DNA from: Betaproteobacteria bacterium
GTDB lineage: Bacteria; Pseudomonadota; Gammaproteobacteria; Burkholderiales; SG8-39
Assembly (NCBI GenBank): GCA_004297625.1
Contig: SCTY01000066.1
Span: forward strand, 1-45,628
DNA length: 45,628 nucleotides
Direction: 5' to 3'
Notes under the pieces: model-generated
Seen by the model: the letters and a program-made list of their open reading frames with translations, nothing else
Told to the model about the DNA's origin: nothing
Databases searched by the model: none
Translations under genes and position numbers: made by a program
In this document: positions 33,957 through 41,132 of the stretch, piece after piece
Layout of the letters: each line of letters starts with the position of its first letter
Numbering within the stretch: the first letter of the stretch is position 1

Positions 33957-34931
33957 ATGGACGGAAAGATCGGTCTCGAAGAGCATTTCGCGATCGCGGA
34001 GACGCTGGAGGACTCGAAAGGCTTTGTAGGCGACTCGGTATGGCCGGAGCTCGAGTCGCGGCTCCTGGACATCCAGGAGAAGCGCTTGCGGCTCATGGAC
34101 GCCCACGGCATGGAGCTCATGCTGCTGTCGCTCAACGCGCCGGCGGTGCAGGGCATCCCCGACCCCAAGCGGGCCGCGGAGATCGCGCGGCGTGCGAACG
34201 ATTTTCTGGCGCGCGAGGTCGCAAAGCGCCCCACCCGCTTCCAGGGTCTCGCGGCGCTCGCGATGCAGGACCCCGACGAGGCGACGCGCGAGCTGCGCCG
34301 CTGCGTCAAGGAGCTGGGCTTCCGCGGAGCGCTGGTGAACGGCTTCTCCCAGATACGCGATCCCGACTCGATGGTCTACCTCGACGACGCGCGCTACCGC
34401 GGCTTCTGGGCGGAGCTCGAGAAGCTCGACGTTCCCTTTTACCTGCACCCGCGCAACCCGCTGCCGAGCGCCGCGCAGATCTACGAGGGCCATCCCTGGC
34501 TGCTCGGGCCGACCTGGGCATTCGGCCAGGAAACCGCGGTGCATGCGCTGCGGCTCATGGCTTCAGGGCTCTTCGACGCGCATCCGCGCATCCAGATCAT
34601 CCTCGGCCACATGGGAGAGGGCCTGCCCTACAGCATCTGGCGCGTCGACAACCGCAACGCCTGGACCCAGCAGCCGCCGCGCTATCCGGCGAAGCGCAAG
34701 CTCGGCGAGTACTTCCGCGAGAATTTCTATGTCACCACGTCGGGCAACTTCCGCACGCAGACGCTGATCGACGCGATCCTCGAGCTCGGCGCCGACCGCA
34801 TCATGTTCTCGACCGACTGGCCGTTCGAGAACATCGACCATGCGGCGCTGTGGTTCGACGCGGCGGCGATCGCCGAGGCCGACCGGGCGAAGATCGGCCG
34901 CGGCAACGCCGTGCGGCTTTTCAAGCTCTAG
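33957..34931 (+). CDS. gamma-resorcylate (2,6-dihydroxybenzoate) decarboxylase-type amidohydrolase
   Basis: 324 residues. It has the residues of the metal-dependent gamma-resorcylate decarboxylase at identical positions: Glu8 and His10 (GLEEHFAI), His164 (FYLHPRNPLP), His218 (ILGHMGEGLPY) and Asp287 (FSTDWPFENIDH). The whole protein reads like rhizobial enzymes of this type, which reversibly decarboxylate 2,6-dihydroxybenzoate to resorcinol; 2,3-dihydroxybenzoate decarboxylase is the close alternative. None of the usual resorcinol-pathway genes (hydroxyquinol dioxygenase, maleylacetate reductase) is next to it. A strong Shine-Dalgarno precedes the start but is paired in a hairpin. It converges with a lipoprotein gene sharing CTAG. 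Confidence 0.92.
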   Translation: MDGKIGLEEHFAIAETLEDSKGFVGDSVWPELESRLLDIQEKRLRLMDAHGMELMLLSLNAPAVQGIPDPKRAAEIARRANDFLAREVAKRPTRFQGLAALAMQDPDEATRELRRCVKELGFRGALVNGFSQIRDPDSMVYLDDARYRGFWAELEKLDVPFYLHPRNPLPSAAQIYEGHPWLLGPTWAFGQETAVHALRLMASGLFDAHPRIQIILGHMGEGLPYSIWRVDNRNAWTQQPPRYPAKRKLGEYFRENFYVTTSGNFRTQTLIDAILELGADRIMFSTDWPFENIDHAALWFDAAAIAEADRAKIGRGNAVRLFKL

Positions 34932-35362
34932 CGCTGCTGCCTGAAGGGGGCGCCGAGCTCGGCGCATTGCTCGCGGGCGTATTCCGCGCCGATGACCCCG
35001 AAATCGTCCGGGCCGTTGTTCACGGCGACGATTTTCTCGTTGCGCAGGAAGAACGTCATCGGATAGAAGCCCTCGTAGGCGCCGCTGCGGTTCTTGTCGT
35101 TCACCCACGCGCACACCGCCCAGCCGTACTGCCGCGTGCGCACGCCGGTGTCCTTCTGGTAGAGGGTTTTCGGCTCGGTGCGGAACTCGACGATCGCGTT
35201 CTTCGGATCGGTGAGGCGGATGCCGAGGTAGCTGCGGATCTCCTCGCGCCAGTGCGTGGGCTTGGGACCGTAGTCGACCGATTCGGTCTCCGAGCGCCGC
35301 ACCGTGGTGTCGCAGCCCGCGAGGCCCAGGACAAAGAGCAGGACGATTGCCTTTCGAATCAT
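34928..35362 (-). CDS. putative lipoprotein of unknown function
   Basis: 144 residues from the ATG complement at 35360-35362. The N-terminus is a lipoprotein signal peptide with the lipobox LGLAGC (cleavage before Cys near residue 17). The mature part has no known motif (PTHWREEIRSYLGIRLTDP, QYGWAVCAWVNDKNRSG). A more distant in-frame ATG at 35482 gives a non-signal extension and is unlikely. It follows a short membrane ORF by 26 bp and converges with the decarboxylase gene, the stops overlapping by 4 nt. Confidence 0.8.
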   Translation of the reverse strand: MIRKAIVLLFVLGLAGCDTTVRRSETESVDYGPKPTHWREEIRSYLGIRLTDPKNAIVEFRTEPKTLYQKDTGVRTRQYGWAVCAWVNDKNRSGAYEGFYPMTFFLRNEKIVAVNNGPDDFGVIGAEYAREQCAELGAPFRQQR

Positions 35363-35388
35363 GCGTGAGGTTCCTTGTTGCATAGATT

Positions 35389-35538
35389 CTAGAATAACGG
35401 AAATGCGCGCACAGATCCGCTGCACCGCCGCGCGCCGCGCGCCCAGAAGCGCGAGATCTTCAACGTCTTGAAAGCGAGCCATGCCGATACCGCGCCGAGC
35501 AGGTAATCGGTGACGAGCGTCACGGGCTCGGAGATCAT
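35389..35538 (-). CDS. short membrane ORF, possible truncated remnant
   Basis: 49 residues, with an ATG at 35536-35538 that overlaps the previous gene's stop (ATGA). The product starts MISEPVTLVTDYLLGAVSAW, one membrane segment, then turns into basic low-complexity sequence (RFWARGARRCSGS). The start resembles the N-terminus of longer multi-span bacterial membrane proteins, so this may be what is left after a deletion or frameshift. No continuation is visible downstream, where the lipoprotein gene begins 26 bp later. The family is not assigned with confidence. Confidence 0.45.
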   Translation of the reverse strand: MISEPVTLVTDYLLGAVSAWLAFKTLKISRFWARGARRCSGSVRAFPLF

Positions 35539-35944
35539 CGCGGCGCGAGCCGGCGCTTGTGCCAGAGGCCGACGGCGATGACGAACAACGCCAGCCCCCA
35601 GTGGAAAAAGATCGGGATCACCGGTGCGTCCGGCTTGAGCGCCATCTGGATCGGGAAACGCAGCAGCATGGCGGCAAGGTAAATCCCGCCGAACCAGAGC
35701 CAATGCACGGCGAAAAACCGGCGTGGCTGCACGAAGAAGCCGCGTCCGCGGGTGAAATCCAGGCATATCGTCGCCATCAGGACGATGAGAAAAAGCTGGG
35801 ACGGGGACAGGTATTCGTACGGCAGGGCCCCGAGTACCAGCGATCCATCGGCGGCAGCCATTCCACGCCGAGGAACGCGACCAGTGCCTGCCCTGCGACG
35901 CGCGCCACGAACAGAGCGAGAAGCGCCCATAGCAAGGCGCTCAT
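35535..35944 (-). pseudogene. small four-helix membrane protein with a frameshift
   Basis: The ATG at 35942-35944 overlaps the upstream oxidase stop (ATGA) and opens into MSALLWALLALFVARVAGQ...WLPPMDRWYSG; the natural continuation LPYEYLSPSQLFLIVLMATI lies in another frame, and runs to 35535 (LFVIAVGLWHKRRLAPR). The frames join at a run of four G on the coding strand (35828-35831 on the plus strand reads CCCC). One extra G would give a continuous protein of about 136 residues with four membrane helices. Either the gene is disrupted or a homopolymer base is missing from the sequence. The function is unknown. Confidence 0.75.
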
Positions 35945-37437
35945 TTCTCTCCGAAGAACATTCTCTTGTAGTGCCGGTACCACTCGCTCTGGAACAGCTC
36001 CTCCCGGTCGTACTTGCGCTTGAGCTTGAGGAACTCGGGAAACTGCGGGTAGCAGGCGAGCACCTGGCGCTGCAGGGGGTAGCGGTTGTACGTGGGATAG
36101 TAGCCGCCGCCGTGACGCAGGCCGATGTCCACGAGGCGGCGCAGGGCGTCTGCGCCGCGGATCACGCCCCCGGTGGTGTGCTCGATATGCAGGTTGAAGA
36201 CCACGCAGGCGTAGGGCTTTTTCGCCCAGGCGAGGAAGCTCTCGCGATCCGGTTCGATGAGCCGAACGGTGCCGTAGATGATGTTGACGTTGTCGCGGCG
36301 CGCGTAGGTGCGCACTTCGTCCATGAAGCGCTCGAGCGCCGCTCGCTCGCAGTAGATCTCGGTGATCGCCTCGGTCGCCTTGTTCGGCGCGCCCATCTTG
36401 CGGTCGAGCACCTTGTGGTAGTCGTCCGGATAGACGCTCATCTGCTGCTCGTCGGACCAGTAGACCTGCCCGTTCGTGGACTGGTAATAGCGCGCGTACC
36501 GCTTGAACGCCTCCGACTTGTCGGTATGCGCGAGGTAGAGCAGCTCCGTCCACTCCTCCTCGGGCAGCTCGCGCTGCAGCGCGGGCAGCGGCGTCGCGTC
36601 GTCCACCGGGCGGTAGCAGGAAAACACCCCTTTGCGCAGGAAATCCTCGGACTTCTCGTCGATCGCGTACTGAAAGTCGCCGTACAGATAGCCGTCGCGG
36701 ATGCGCTCGGCAAACGCCTGCGGCAGCCCGTCGATGTCGCGCACCTCGACTACGCGCTCGAGCTTGCGCCGCGGCACGAGCCGCAGCTTCGCCGAGTAGA
36801 CGAAGCCGAACAGGCCGTAGCCGCCGATCGCGAGGCGGAAGAGCTCCTCGTTTTCGCTGCGGCTGCAGTTGAGCAGGTTGCCGCGCGCGGTGAGGAGCTT
36901 GAACGACTCGACGTCGTTGATGAACGGCGGCATCGAAAGGCCGCGGCCGTGGATATTGGCCGCGAGGCAGCCGCCGATGGTGAGGCGGTCCGCGCCCGTC
37001 TGCTTCTGGGCGAATGCCCAGGCCTTGTCGAGGCCGCGCTGCGCGACGTGCAGGTGCTCGAGAATATCCGGCCACTCGACTCCGGACTCGACCTCGAGCA
37101 GGCCGCGCTCGGTGTCGAAATCGAGCACGCGCTTGAGCTTGCGCGTGTCGAGCATCACGGCGTCGGCGCAGAACTGCTGGCCGCCCATGGCGTGGCGCGC
37201 CCCCGAGATGCATGCCGGGCGCTCTTCCTTGCGGGCGGCGGCGAGCGCCGCGCGCACCTCCTCGAGGGTCTGCGGCGCGACGATGCGGTACACCCGCGCC
37301 GAGTTGAGCTGCGAGTGGACGTCGTTGACGAGGATGGTGCCGGGAGCCGGCTTGGCCTTCTTCGGCTGCGGCCAAGCCTTTCCCGGCCAGGCGGCCGCCA
37401 GGGCAGCGAGGCGCAACAGATCGCGGCGCGTGGTCAC
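35941..37437 (-). CDS. Tat-type FAD-binding oxidase (VAO/FAD_binding_4 family)
   Basis: 498 residues. The N-terminus TTRRDLLRLAALAAAW looks like a twin-arginine signal. The FAD-binding PCMH-type domain is visible from about residue 50 (RIVAPQTLEEVRAALAAARK, ISGARHAMGGQQF with the His usually linked to FAD, LTIGGCLAANIHGRG). A C-terminal substrate domain follows and ends in EWYRHYKRMFFGEK. Relatives oxidise sugars, lactones or aromatic alcohols outside the cytoplasm. It is followed, in an ATGA overlap, by a frameshifted membrane gene. Confidence 0.88.
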   Translation of the reverse strand: MTTRRDLLRLAALAAAWPGKAWPQPKKAKPAPGTILVNDVHSQLNSARVYRIVAPQTLEEVRAALAAARKEERPACISGARHAMGGQQFCADAVMLDTRKLKRVLDFDTERGLLEVESGVEWPDILEHLHVAQRGLDKAWAFAQKQTGADRLTIGGCLAANIHGRGLSMPPFINDVESFKLLTARGNLLNCSRSENEELFRLAIGGYGLFGFVYSAKLRLVPRRKLERVVEVRDIDGLPQAFAERIRDGYLYGDFQYAIDEKSEDFLRKGVFSCYRPVDDATPLPALQRELPEEEWTELLYLAHTDKSEAFKRYARYYQSTNGQVYWSDEQQMSVYPDDYHKVLDRKMGAPNKATEAITEIYCERAALERFMDEVRTYARRDNVNIIYGTVRLIEPDRESFLAWAKKPYACVVFNLHIEHTTGGVIRGADALRRLVDIGLRHGGGYYPTYNRYPLQRQVLACYPQFPEFLKLKRKYDREELFQSEWYRHYKRMFFGEK

Positions 37438-37472
37438 GCGCGCGATTCTACTGGGCGGCTATTCCCCGGCGC

Positions 37473-37820
37473 CTATTCCGAGCGCTTGATGTCGATCGGC
37501 AGCGTGCCCGGCGGCAGGTCGTCGTGCCGCAGGCCGCGGTGAGGGTTCTCGCTGAGGGGCTGGACCGCGGGCGCGGAGGCGTTCTTTTTCGGGCGTCCCG
37601 GCCGGTGGGTGACCTGGAAGATCTTCACCGGCGGCACCGCAGGCGGGCACTCCAGGAACTTGCAATCGGATTCCGTCGGTACGCTGAGCAGCGCGCCGAG
37701 GCGCTTGCCGTTGAGCATGACCGTGTAACGAAGCATGTGCGCCGAACCCAGGGCGGGCTGCGCCACGATGTCGTACTTGCCGATTTTGAAATTCCTGCGC
37801 TCGACTGCGGGAAGAGCCAT
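37473..37820 (-). CDS. hypothetical protein
   Basis: 115 residues from the ATG complement at 37818-37820, preceded by AGAGGA. An in-frame ATG 25 codons upstream is possible. The product has an N-terminal beta-rich region (RNFKIGKYDIVAQPALGSAH, LRYTVMLNGKRLGALLSVPT) and a Pro/Lys-rich, likely disordered tail (RPGRPKKNASAP). No domain is recognised. The ribosome site is masked by a 10-bp hairpin, suggesting translational control. It lies between the oxidase gene and another unknown gene on the minus strand. Confidence 0.72.
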   Translation of the reverse strand: MALPAVERRNFKIGKYDIVAQPALGSAHMLRYTVMLNGKRLGALLSVPTESDCKFLECPPAVPPVKIFQVTHRPGRPKKNASAPAVQPLSENPHRGLRHDDLPPGTLPIDIKRSE

Positions 37821-37823
37821 GAA

Positions 37824-37858
37824 AGTCCTCTGCGGATGAAGGGGCGAAGCAGAGGACT
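37824..37858 (-). promoter_or_regulatory. 10-bp hairpin over the ribosome site
   Basis: AGTCCTCTGC at 37824-37833 and GCAGAGGACT at 37849-37858 are perfect complements with a 15-nt loop. On the minus-strand transcript the 3' arm carries the AGAGGA ribosome site 4 nt before the start of the gene at 37473-37820. A longer in-frame start upstream would escape this control. Confidence 0.55.
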
Positions 37859-37931
37859 GCGGCACGTCGGATCCCCAAGCTTCGAAGCCAGACATTCTAT
37901 AACTTGTTGAAGCAAAAGGCTAGTGTCAGCC

Positions 37932-38219
37932 CTACTTCAGCGTCTTGAACATCCCGGACAGGTCCACTTCGTCGAGCTTTACCGCGGCCTTGGACGCTGC
38001 CTCCAGGGCCGCCTTGACCTTGGGCGTTTCGCGCGAGGCCGCGTCGAAAGCCTCGGCGAGACGGAAGCACATCGTGGCGAGCGCCTTGGGGTCGGGCTTC
38101 TTCTGCTCGGGGCTGGAAGGCGCGCTGTAGATGCGGCAGGCCATGCCCACGAAGATCTCGCGTGCCAGCTCGAGGTTCGGGTCGCTGTAGCCTTGGGATT
38201 GCTTTTCGGAGCTGCTCAT
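37932..38219 (-). CDS. hypothetical helical protein
   Basis: 95 residues, almost all helical by eye (LELAREIFVGMACRIYS, LATMCFRLAEAFDAASR, VKAALEAASKAAVKLDEVDL), with a Lys/Pro linker. The ATG at 38217-38219 overlaps the MFS transporter stop (ATGA), so it is co-translated with it. No motif or family is recognised. It may be a small partner or an unrelated passenger of the transporter operon. Confidence 0.72.
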   Translation of the reverse strand: MSSSEKQSQGYSDPNLELAREIFVGMACRIYSAPSSPEQKKPDPKALATMCFRLAEAFDAASRETPKVKAALEAASKAAVKLDEVDLSGMFKTLK

Positions 38220-39436
38220 GGCGCCGAGCGTAGCGGTCTCGCCGGGCGCTTGGCAAGCACGAAGAACACCGAACCGAGACCTGCGAGCAAAGCGAGCGCG
38301 GTAAAGCCCGCGCGGTAGTTGCCGGTCAGGTCGGCGGCCATGCCGGCGATCATCGGCCCGCCGACCTGGCCGATGACGATGATCATCAGCGACAGGCCCA
38401 TGATCATGCCGATGGCGCTGCGCCCGAAGTAGTCGGCGCGGATCGCCTGCATGAACGGCCCGCGCAGCCCCCAGCCGACCCCGTGCAGCGCCGCGAAGGC
38501 CACGAGCCAGGCGAGATTCGTGGCGTAGGTGAGCGCGAGCAGCCCGAGCATGTGCATCAGCATGCATGCGGCCGCGATGAGGCGCTTTTCGTAGCGATCG
38601 CCGATCGTCCAGCCGATCACGATGCCGCCGACCTGGCACACGGTGAGCAGCGTGATGATGGTCGCGGCGGCGCTCACGCTGTAGCCGAGCGCTTCCTTCA
38701 TGTGCGGGATCGCGTGCACGCTCACCGCGCCGACGACGAAGAGCGCGAAACCGTGGCCGAGCGAAAGCAGCCAGAACGCCGGGGTGCGCACCGCCTCGCG
38801 CGAGGTGAAGTCGCCGTTGGCGTCGTCTCTGGCGGGTTTCGGCTCGTGCCGCGCGCCCGGCCGGTGCGCGAAGCCGTCCACCGTTTCTCCCTGGTCCTCC
38901 GGCCGCCGGCGCATCACCAGGGAGAGCGGGAAGCCGGCGAGGATCGCGAACACCCCGGAGGCGAACGCGGTGGCGCGCCAGCCGTACTGGACCATCGACC
39001 AGCCGACCACCGGGACGAAAATGCCGCCGAGCGCCATGCCGAGGGACATCGCGGAAAGCGCGCGCGCCCGCTTGCGCTCGAACCAGTTGATGAGCGCGAC
39101 GTTGAGCGGGAAAAATCCGCACAGGCTCGAGCCGAGCGCCACCAGGATGAACGCGCCGTAGAACTCGAGCAGCGTGTCGATCCGGCTGAGCAGCATGAAG
39201 CCCGTGCCGAACAGCAGCACGCCGAAGCGGATCACCCACTGCGGGCCGAAGCGGTCCATGATCCAGCCGAGAATCGGCCCGAGGATCGCCGCCTCCATCT
39301 GCTGCATGGCGGCCGCGCCGGAGAGCTCGGTCTTGTTCCAGCCGCGATCCTCCTGCAGCAGCGCCACGTAGCCGCCGAACGCATGGTGCAGCATTCCCGC
39401 TTGCAGGAACTGCAGCCCGCAGCCCGCCGCGACCAT
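38216..39436 (-). CDS. MFS transporter
   Basis: About 406 residues if started at the first safe ATG (39436, MVAAGCGLQFLQAGM); homologous open sequence continues upstream (ARLFYGWK) but no ATG, GTG or TTG is in frame there before 39628, so the true start is uncertain and could be a rare codon. Twelve membrane segments can be counted, with the MFS loop motif GWIMDRFGPQWVIRFG between helices 2 and 3, and GMALGGIFVPVVGWSMVQYG. The substrate is unknown; its type resembles monocarboxylate/oxalate-formate transporters. It is divergent from the small-protein array. Confidence 0.85.
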   Translation of the reverse strand: MVAAGCGLQFLQAGMLHHAFGGYVALLQEDRGWNKTELSGAAAMQQMEAAILGPILGWIMDRFGPQWVIRFGVLLFGTGFMLLSRIDTLLEFYGAFILVALGSSLCGFFPLNVALINWFERKRARALSAMSLGMALGGIFVPVVGWSMVQYGWRATAFASGVFAILAGFPLSLVMRRRPEDQGETVDGFAHRPGARHEPKPARDDANGDFTSREAVRTPAFWLLSLGHGFALFVVGAVSVHAIPHMKEALGYSVSAAATIITLLTVCQVGGIVIGWTIGDRYEKRLIAAACMLMHMLGLLALTYATNLAWLVAFAALHGVGWGLRGPFMQAIRADYFGRSAIGMIMGLSLMIIVIGQVGGPMIAGMAADLTGNYRAGFTALALLAGLGSVFFVLAKRPARPLRSAP

Positions 39437-39539
39437 TTTCCAGCCGTAGAAAAGCCTTGCTATTTGAGATCCGTCAAAATTCAGCGAGCGGGGAGCGCGC
39501 GCATACGCAACTATAGTCTGTAGGTGGTATCGTGACGCT

Positions 39540-39842
39540 GTGGACAAGGGGGGTCCCAGGAGGGGAGAGGCCGAAGCTCGGCTGCGCGCGGTATTCCGGC
39601 GCCGCCCCGAGCTGCACCGGTTCGTCATTCAGGACAAGTCCGGGCTCGCGGATCACATCGACCGCGCGGCGCTCGAGGGCGAGCTGTTCATCACGCAGAT
39701 CACGCTGTATCCGCGTCACGGAACCAAGCAGTACGACGAGGTGTATGCCGACATCGCGCGCGCGGTGACCCAGCTCGTCGACGAGCGCCCCGAAGCGCTC
39801 GCCGAGCTGCGCGGCAAGACTTTCGTCCGCGCGCTGCACTGA
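39540..39842 (+). CDS. small protein of the RGRTFAR-LH tail family, copy 2
   Basis: 100 residues from a GTG at 39540; AGGTGG lies 12 nt upstream and a TATAGT -10-like box at 39512-39517. The product shows the family pattern: LRAVFRRRPELHRFVIQDKSG, the strand ELFITQITLYP, helix YDEVYADIARAVTQLVDERP and the terminal LRGKTFVRALH. It is the first of four tandem copies. No function is known. It is divergent from the MFS transporter gene with about 100 bp between. Confidence 0.75.
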   Translation: MDKGGPRRGEAEARLRAVFRRRPELHRFVIQDKSGLADHIDRAALEGELFITQITLYPRHGTKQYDEVYADIARAVTQLVDERPEALAELRGKTFVRALH

Positions 39843-39918
39843 ACGGAATTTCTTGCAGTTTCGCGCGGGCTTAGCGCCATTCCCGGCGGGCGGGCCCGGA
39901 ACTTGCGGCTTGCCCCTC

Positions 39919-40245
39919 GTGAAACTAGTCGAGCTGGGCAGCCTGAATCAGGACCTGCCCCACATCGAAGAGGATCTGGCGGTGCGCGTCGAAGCGATCT
40001 TCGAGCGTTGCCCGTCGCTCCAGGGCTTTTCCATCCAGGATGCGGCGGGCCTTCCGAAGAACCTGCAGGCGGCGGCGCTAGAGGGTCTGGTCGTCACCGA
40101 CATCGGCATTTATCCGGAGCTCGAGCCGGCGCTCACCGAGCGCGTCTACGACGAGATCGCCGTGGCGCTCCTGGACTTCATCTGCACGCGCCCCGACGCG
40201 CGCGGGGTCCTGAACGGGCGCACGTTCGTCCGCAATCTGCACTAA
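39919..40245 (+). CDS. small protein of the RGRTFAR-LH tail family, copy 3
   Basis: 108 residues from a GTG at 39919, chosen because copy 5 starts likewise (V-K-x-x-E); a TTG at 39853 behind a GGAA stretch is an alternative that adds 22 residues. Family features: VEAIFERCPSLQGFSIQDAAG, LPKNLQ, GLVVTDIGIYP, VYDEIAVALLDFI and terminal LNGRTFVRNLH before TAA. It differs from the others in having Asn for the first Arg of the tail. It lies 76 bp after copy 2. Confidence 0.72.
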   Translation: MKLVELGSLNQDLPHIEEDLAVRVEAIFERCPSLQGFSIQDAAGLPKNLQAAALEGLVVTDIGIYPELEPALTERVYDEIAVALLDFICTRPDARGVLNGRTFVRNLH

Positions 40246-40327
40246 AAATCACAAACTCTGACGACCCGTCGCTCATCAGCGACAGGCAGCGCCCTGCTCC
40301 GCCCGGACCCCGGTGGGCGCCCGCTCT

Positions 40328-40360
40328 ATGAAAAACGCCGGCGCTACGCTAAGGCGATGA
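40328..40360 (+). CDS. 10-residue upstream ORF coupled to copy 4
   Basis: ATG at 40328 reads MKNAGATLRR and stops at 40358-40360, where its TGA overlaps the ATG of the next gene (ATGA). The ribosome site of the downstream gene (AAGG) lies within it. This could be a leader peptide that couples or tunes translation; a chance ORF of this size cannot be excluded. Confidence 0.3.
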   Translation: MKNAGATLRR

Positions 40361-40641
40361 AAAAAGCGCTGCCGGCGCCGATCGAGTCGCTCTTCGCGCG
40401 CTATCCGAGCCTCTCCGGATTCTCGGTGCGCGGGCTTGCCGACGTGCCCGACAACTGTGCGCGCAGCGGCGACGCAGCCGAGCTTTTCGTCTCCGACGTC
40501 GGCGTTTCGCTTTCGCTTACGCGCGAGCACTACGGCGAGATGTTCCAGGAGATCACCGCGACGCTCGCGGAGCTGCTGGCCGAGAAGCCCGACGCTTGCG
40601 AGGAGCTGCGCGGGCGGACTTTCGCGCGCATCCTGCACTGA
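40357..40641 (+). CDS. small protein of the RGRTFAR-LH tail family, copy 4
   Basis: 94 residues, ATG at 40357. Family features: IESLFARYPSLSGFSVRG, ELFVSDVGVSLS, EMFQEITATLAELLAEKPDA and the terminal LRGRTFARILH. It lacks the longer N-terminus of copies 3 and 5. A strong intrinsic terminator begins on the last base of its stop codon, so it ends a transcription unit. Function unknown. Confidence 0.75.
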   Translation: MKKALPAPIESLFARYPSLSGFSVRGLADVPDNCARSGDAAELFVSDVGVSLSLTREHYGEMFQEITATLAELLAEKPDACEELRGRTFARILH

Positions 40642-40672
40642 CGGGCCCGTATTTTTACGGGCCCGTATTTTT
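40641..40672 (+). terminator. strong intrinsic terminator made of a duplicated palindrome
   Basis: The 16-mer ACGGGCCCGTATTTTT occurs twice in direct succession (40641-40656 and 40657-40672). Because ACGGGCCCGT is itself palindromic, the two copies form a 10-bp stem with an ATTTTT loop followed by ATTTTT. It ends transcription of copy 4. A second small hairpin CCCC-GCTA-GGGG with TTTT follows at 40673-40688. Confidence 0.85.
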
Positions 40673-40689
40673 CCCCGCTAGGGGTTTTG

Positions 40690-40733
40690 GTGTAGTGGCC
40701 TAGGGTATTTCCTTATTGGAGTTTTCACTACAC
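40690..40733. repeat. inverted repeat GTGTAGTG/CACTACAC upstream of copy 5
   Basis: GTGTAGTG at 40690-40697 and CACTACAC at 40726-40733 form a perfect 8-bp inverted repeat with a 28-nt AT-rich centre. It lies after the terminator of copy 4 and before the start of copy 5, where a promoter or operator is expected. No known regulator motif is assigned. Confidence 0.5.
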
Positions 40734-40784
40734 GCCGGTAACGTCGCCTCCTACACGGATCACCCGTTCCAGAGGCACGCACCA

Positions 40785-41123
40785 GTGAAGACTTTCGAAT
40801 TCAAGCCCGGCCTTCCCGAAACGCTTCTCGGCAGGCTCGAGGCGGACGTCGATGCGAAAATCAAGGCCCTTTTTGCGCGCTGCCCGGCGCTTTGCGGCTT
40901 CTCGGTCCGCGACCGGGCCGGCCTGCCGAAGGACATGGACAAGAACCGCATCCCGGACGCGGACCTCTTCGTCACCGAGATCGGCATCTTCCCCAAGCTC
41001 GACGACGAGCAGTACAGCGAGATCTACGACGAGATCACGCTCGCGATCTCGGACCTCGTGTACGAGCAGCCGCACGCCTACGATTACCTGCGCGGCCGCA
41101 CTTTCGCGCGCACCCTGCACTGA
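40785..41123 (+). CDS. small protein of the RGRTFAR-LH tail family, copy 5
   Basis: 112 residues from the GTG at 40785 with AGAGG upstream; a TTG at 40716 is an in-frame alternative. Family features: GRLEADVDAKIKALFARCPA, LCGFSVRDRAGLPKDMDK, DLFVTEIGIFPK, YSEIYDEITLAISDLVYEQP and terminal LRGRTFARTLH. It is the most complete copy and aligns with copy 1 at the N-terminus and copy 3 in the middle. The GTPase gene begins 32 bp later behind a hairpin. Function unknown. Confidence 0.77.
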   Translation: MKTFEFKPGLPETLLGRLEADVDAKIKALFARCPALCGFSVRDRAGLPKDMDKNRIPDADLFVTEIGIFPKLDDEQYSEIYDEITLAISDLVYEQPHAYDYLRGRTFARTLH

Positions 41124-41132
41124 CAAGGTAGG

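Noticed and set aside
40268..40283. GTCGCT-CATC-AGCGAC hairpin between copies 3 and 4
   Set aside because: A 6-bp stem without a T-run in a GC-rich gap is weak evidence for a terminator.
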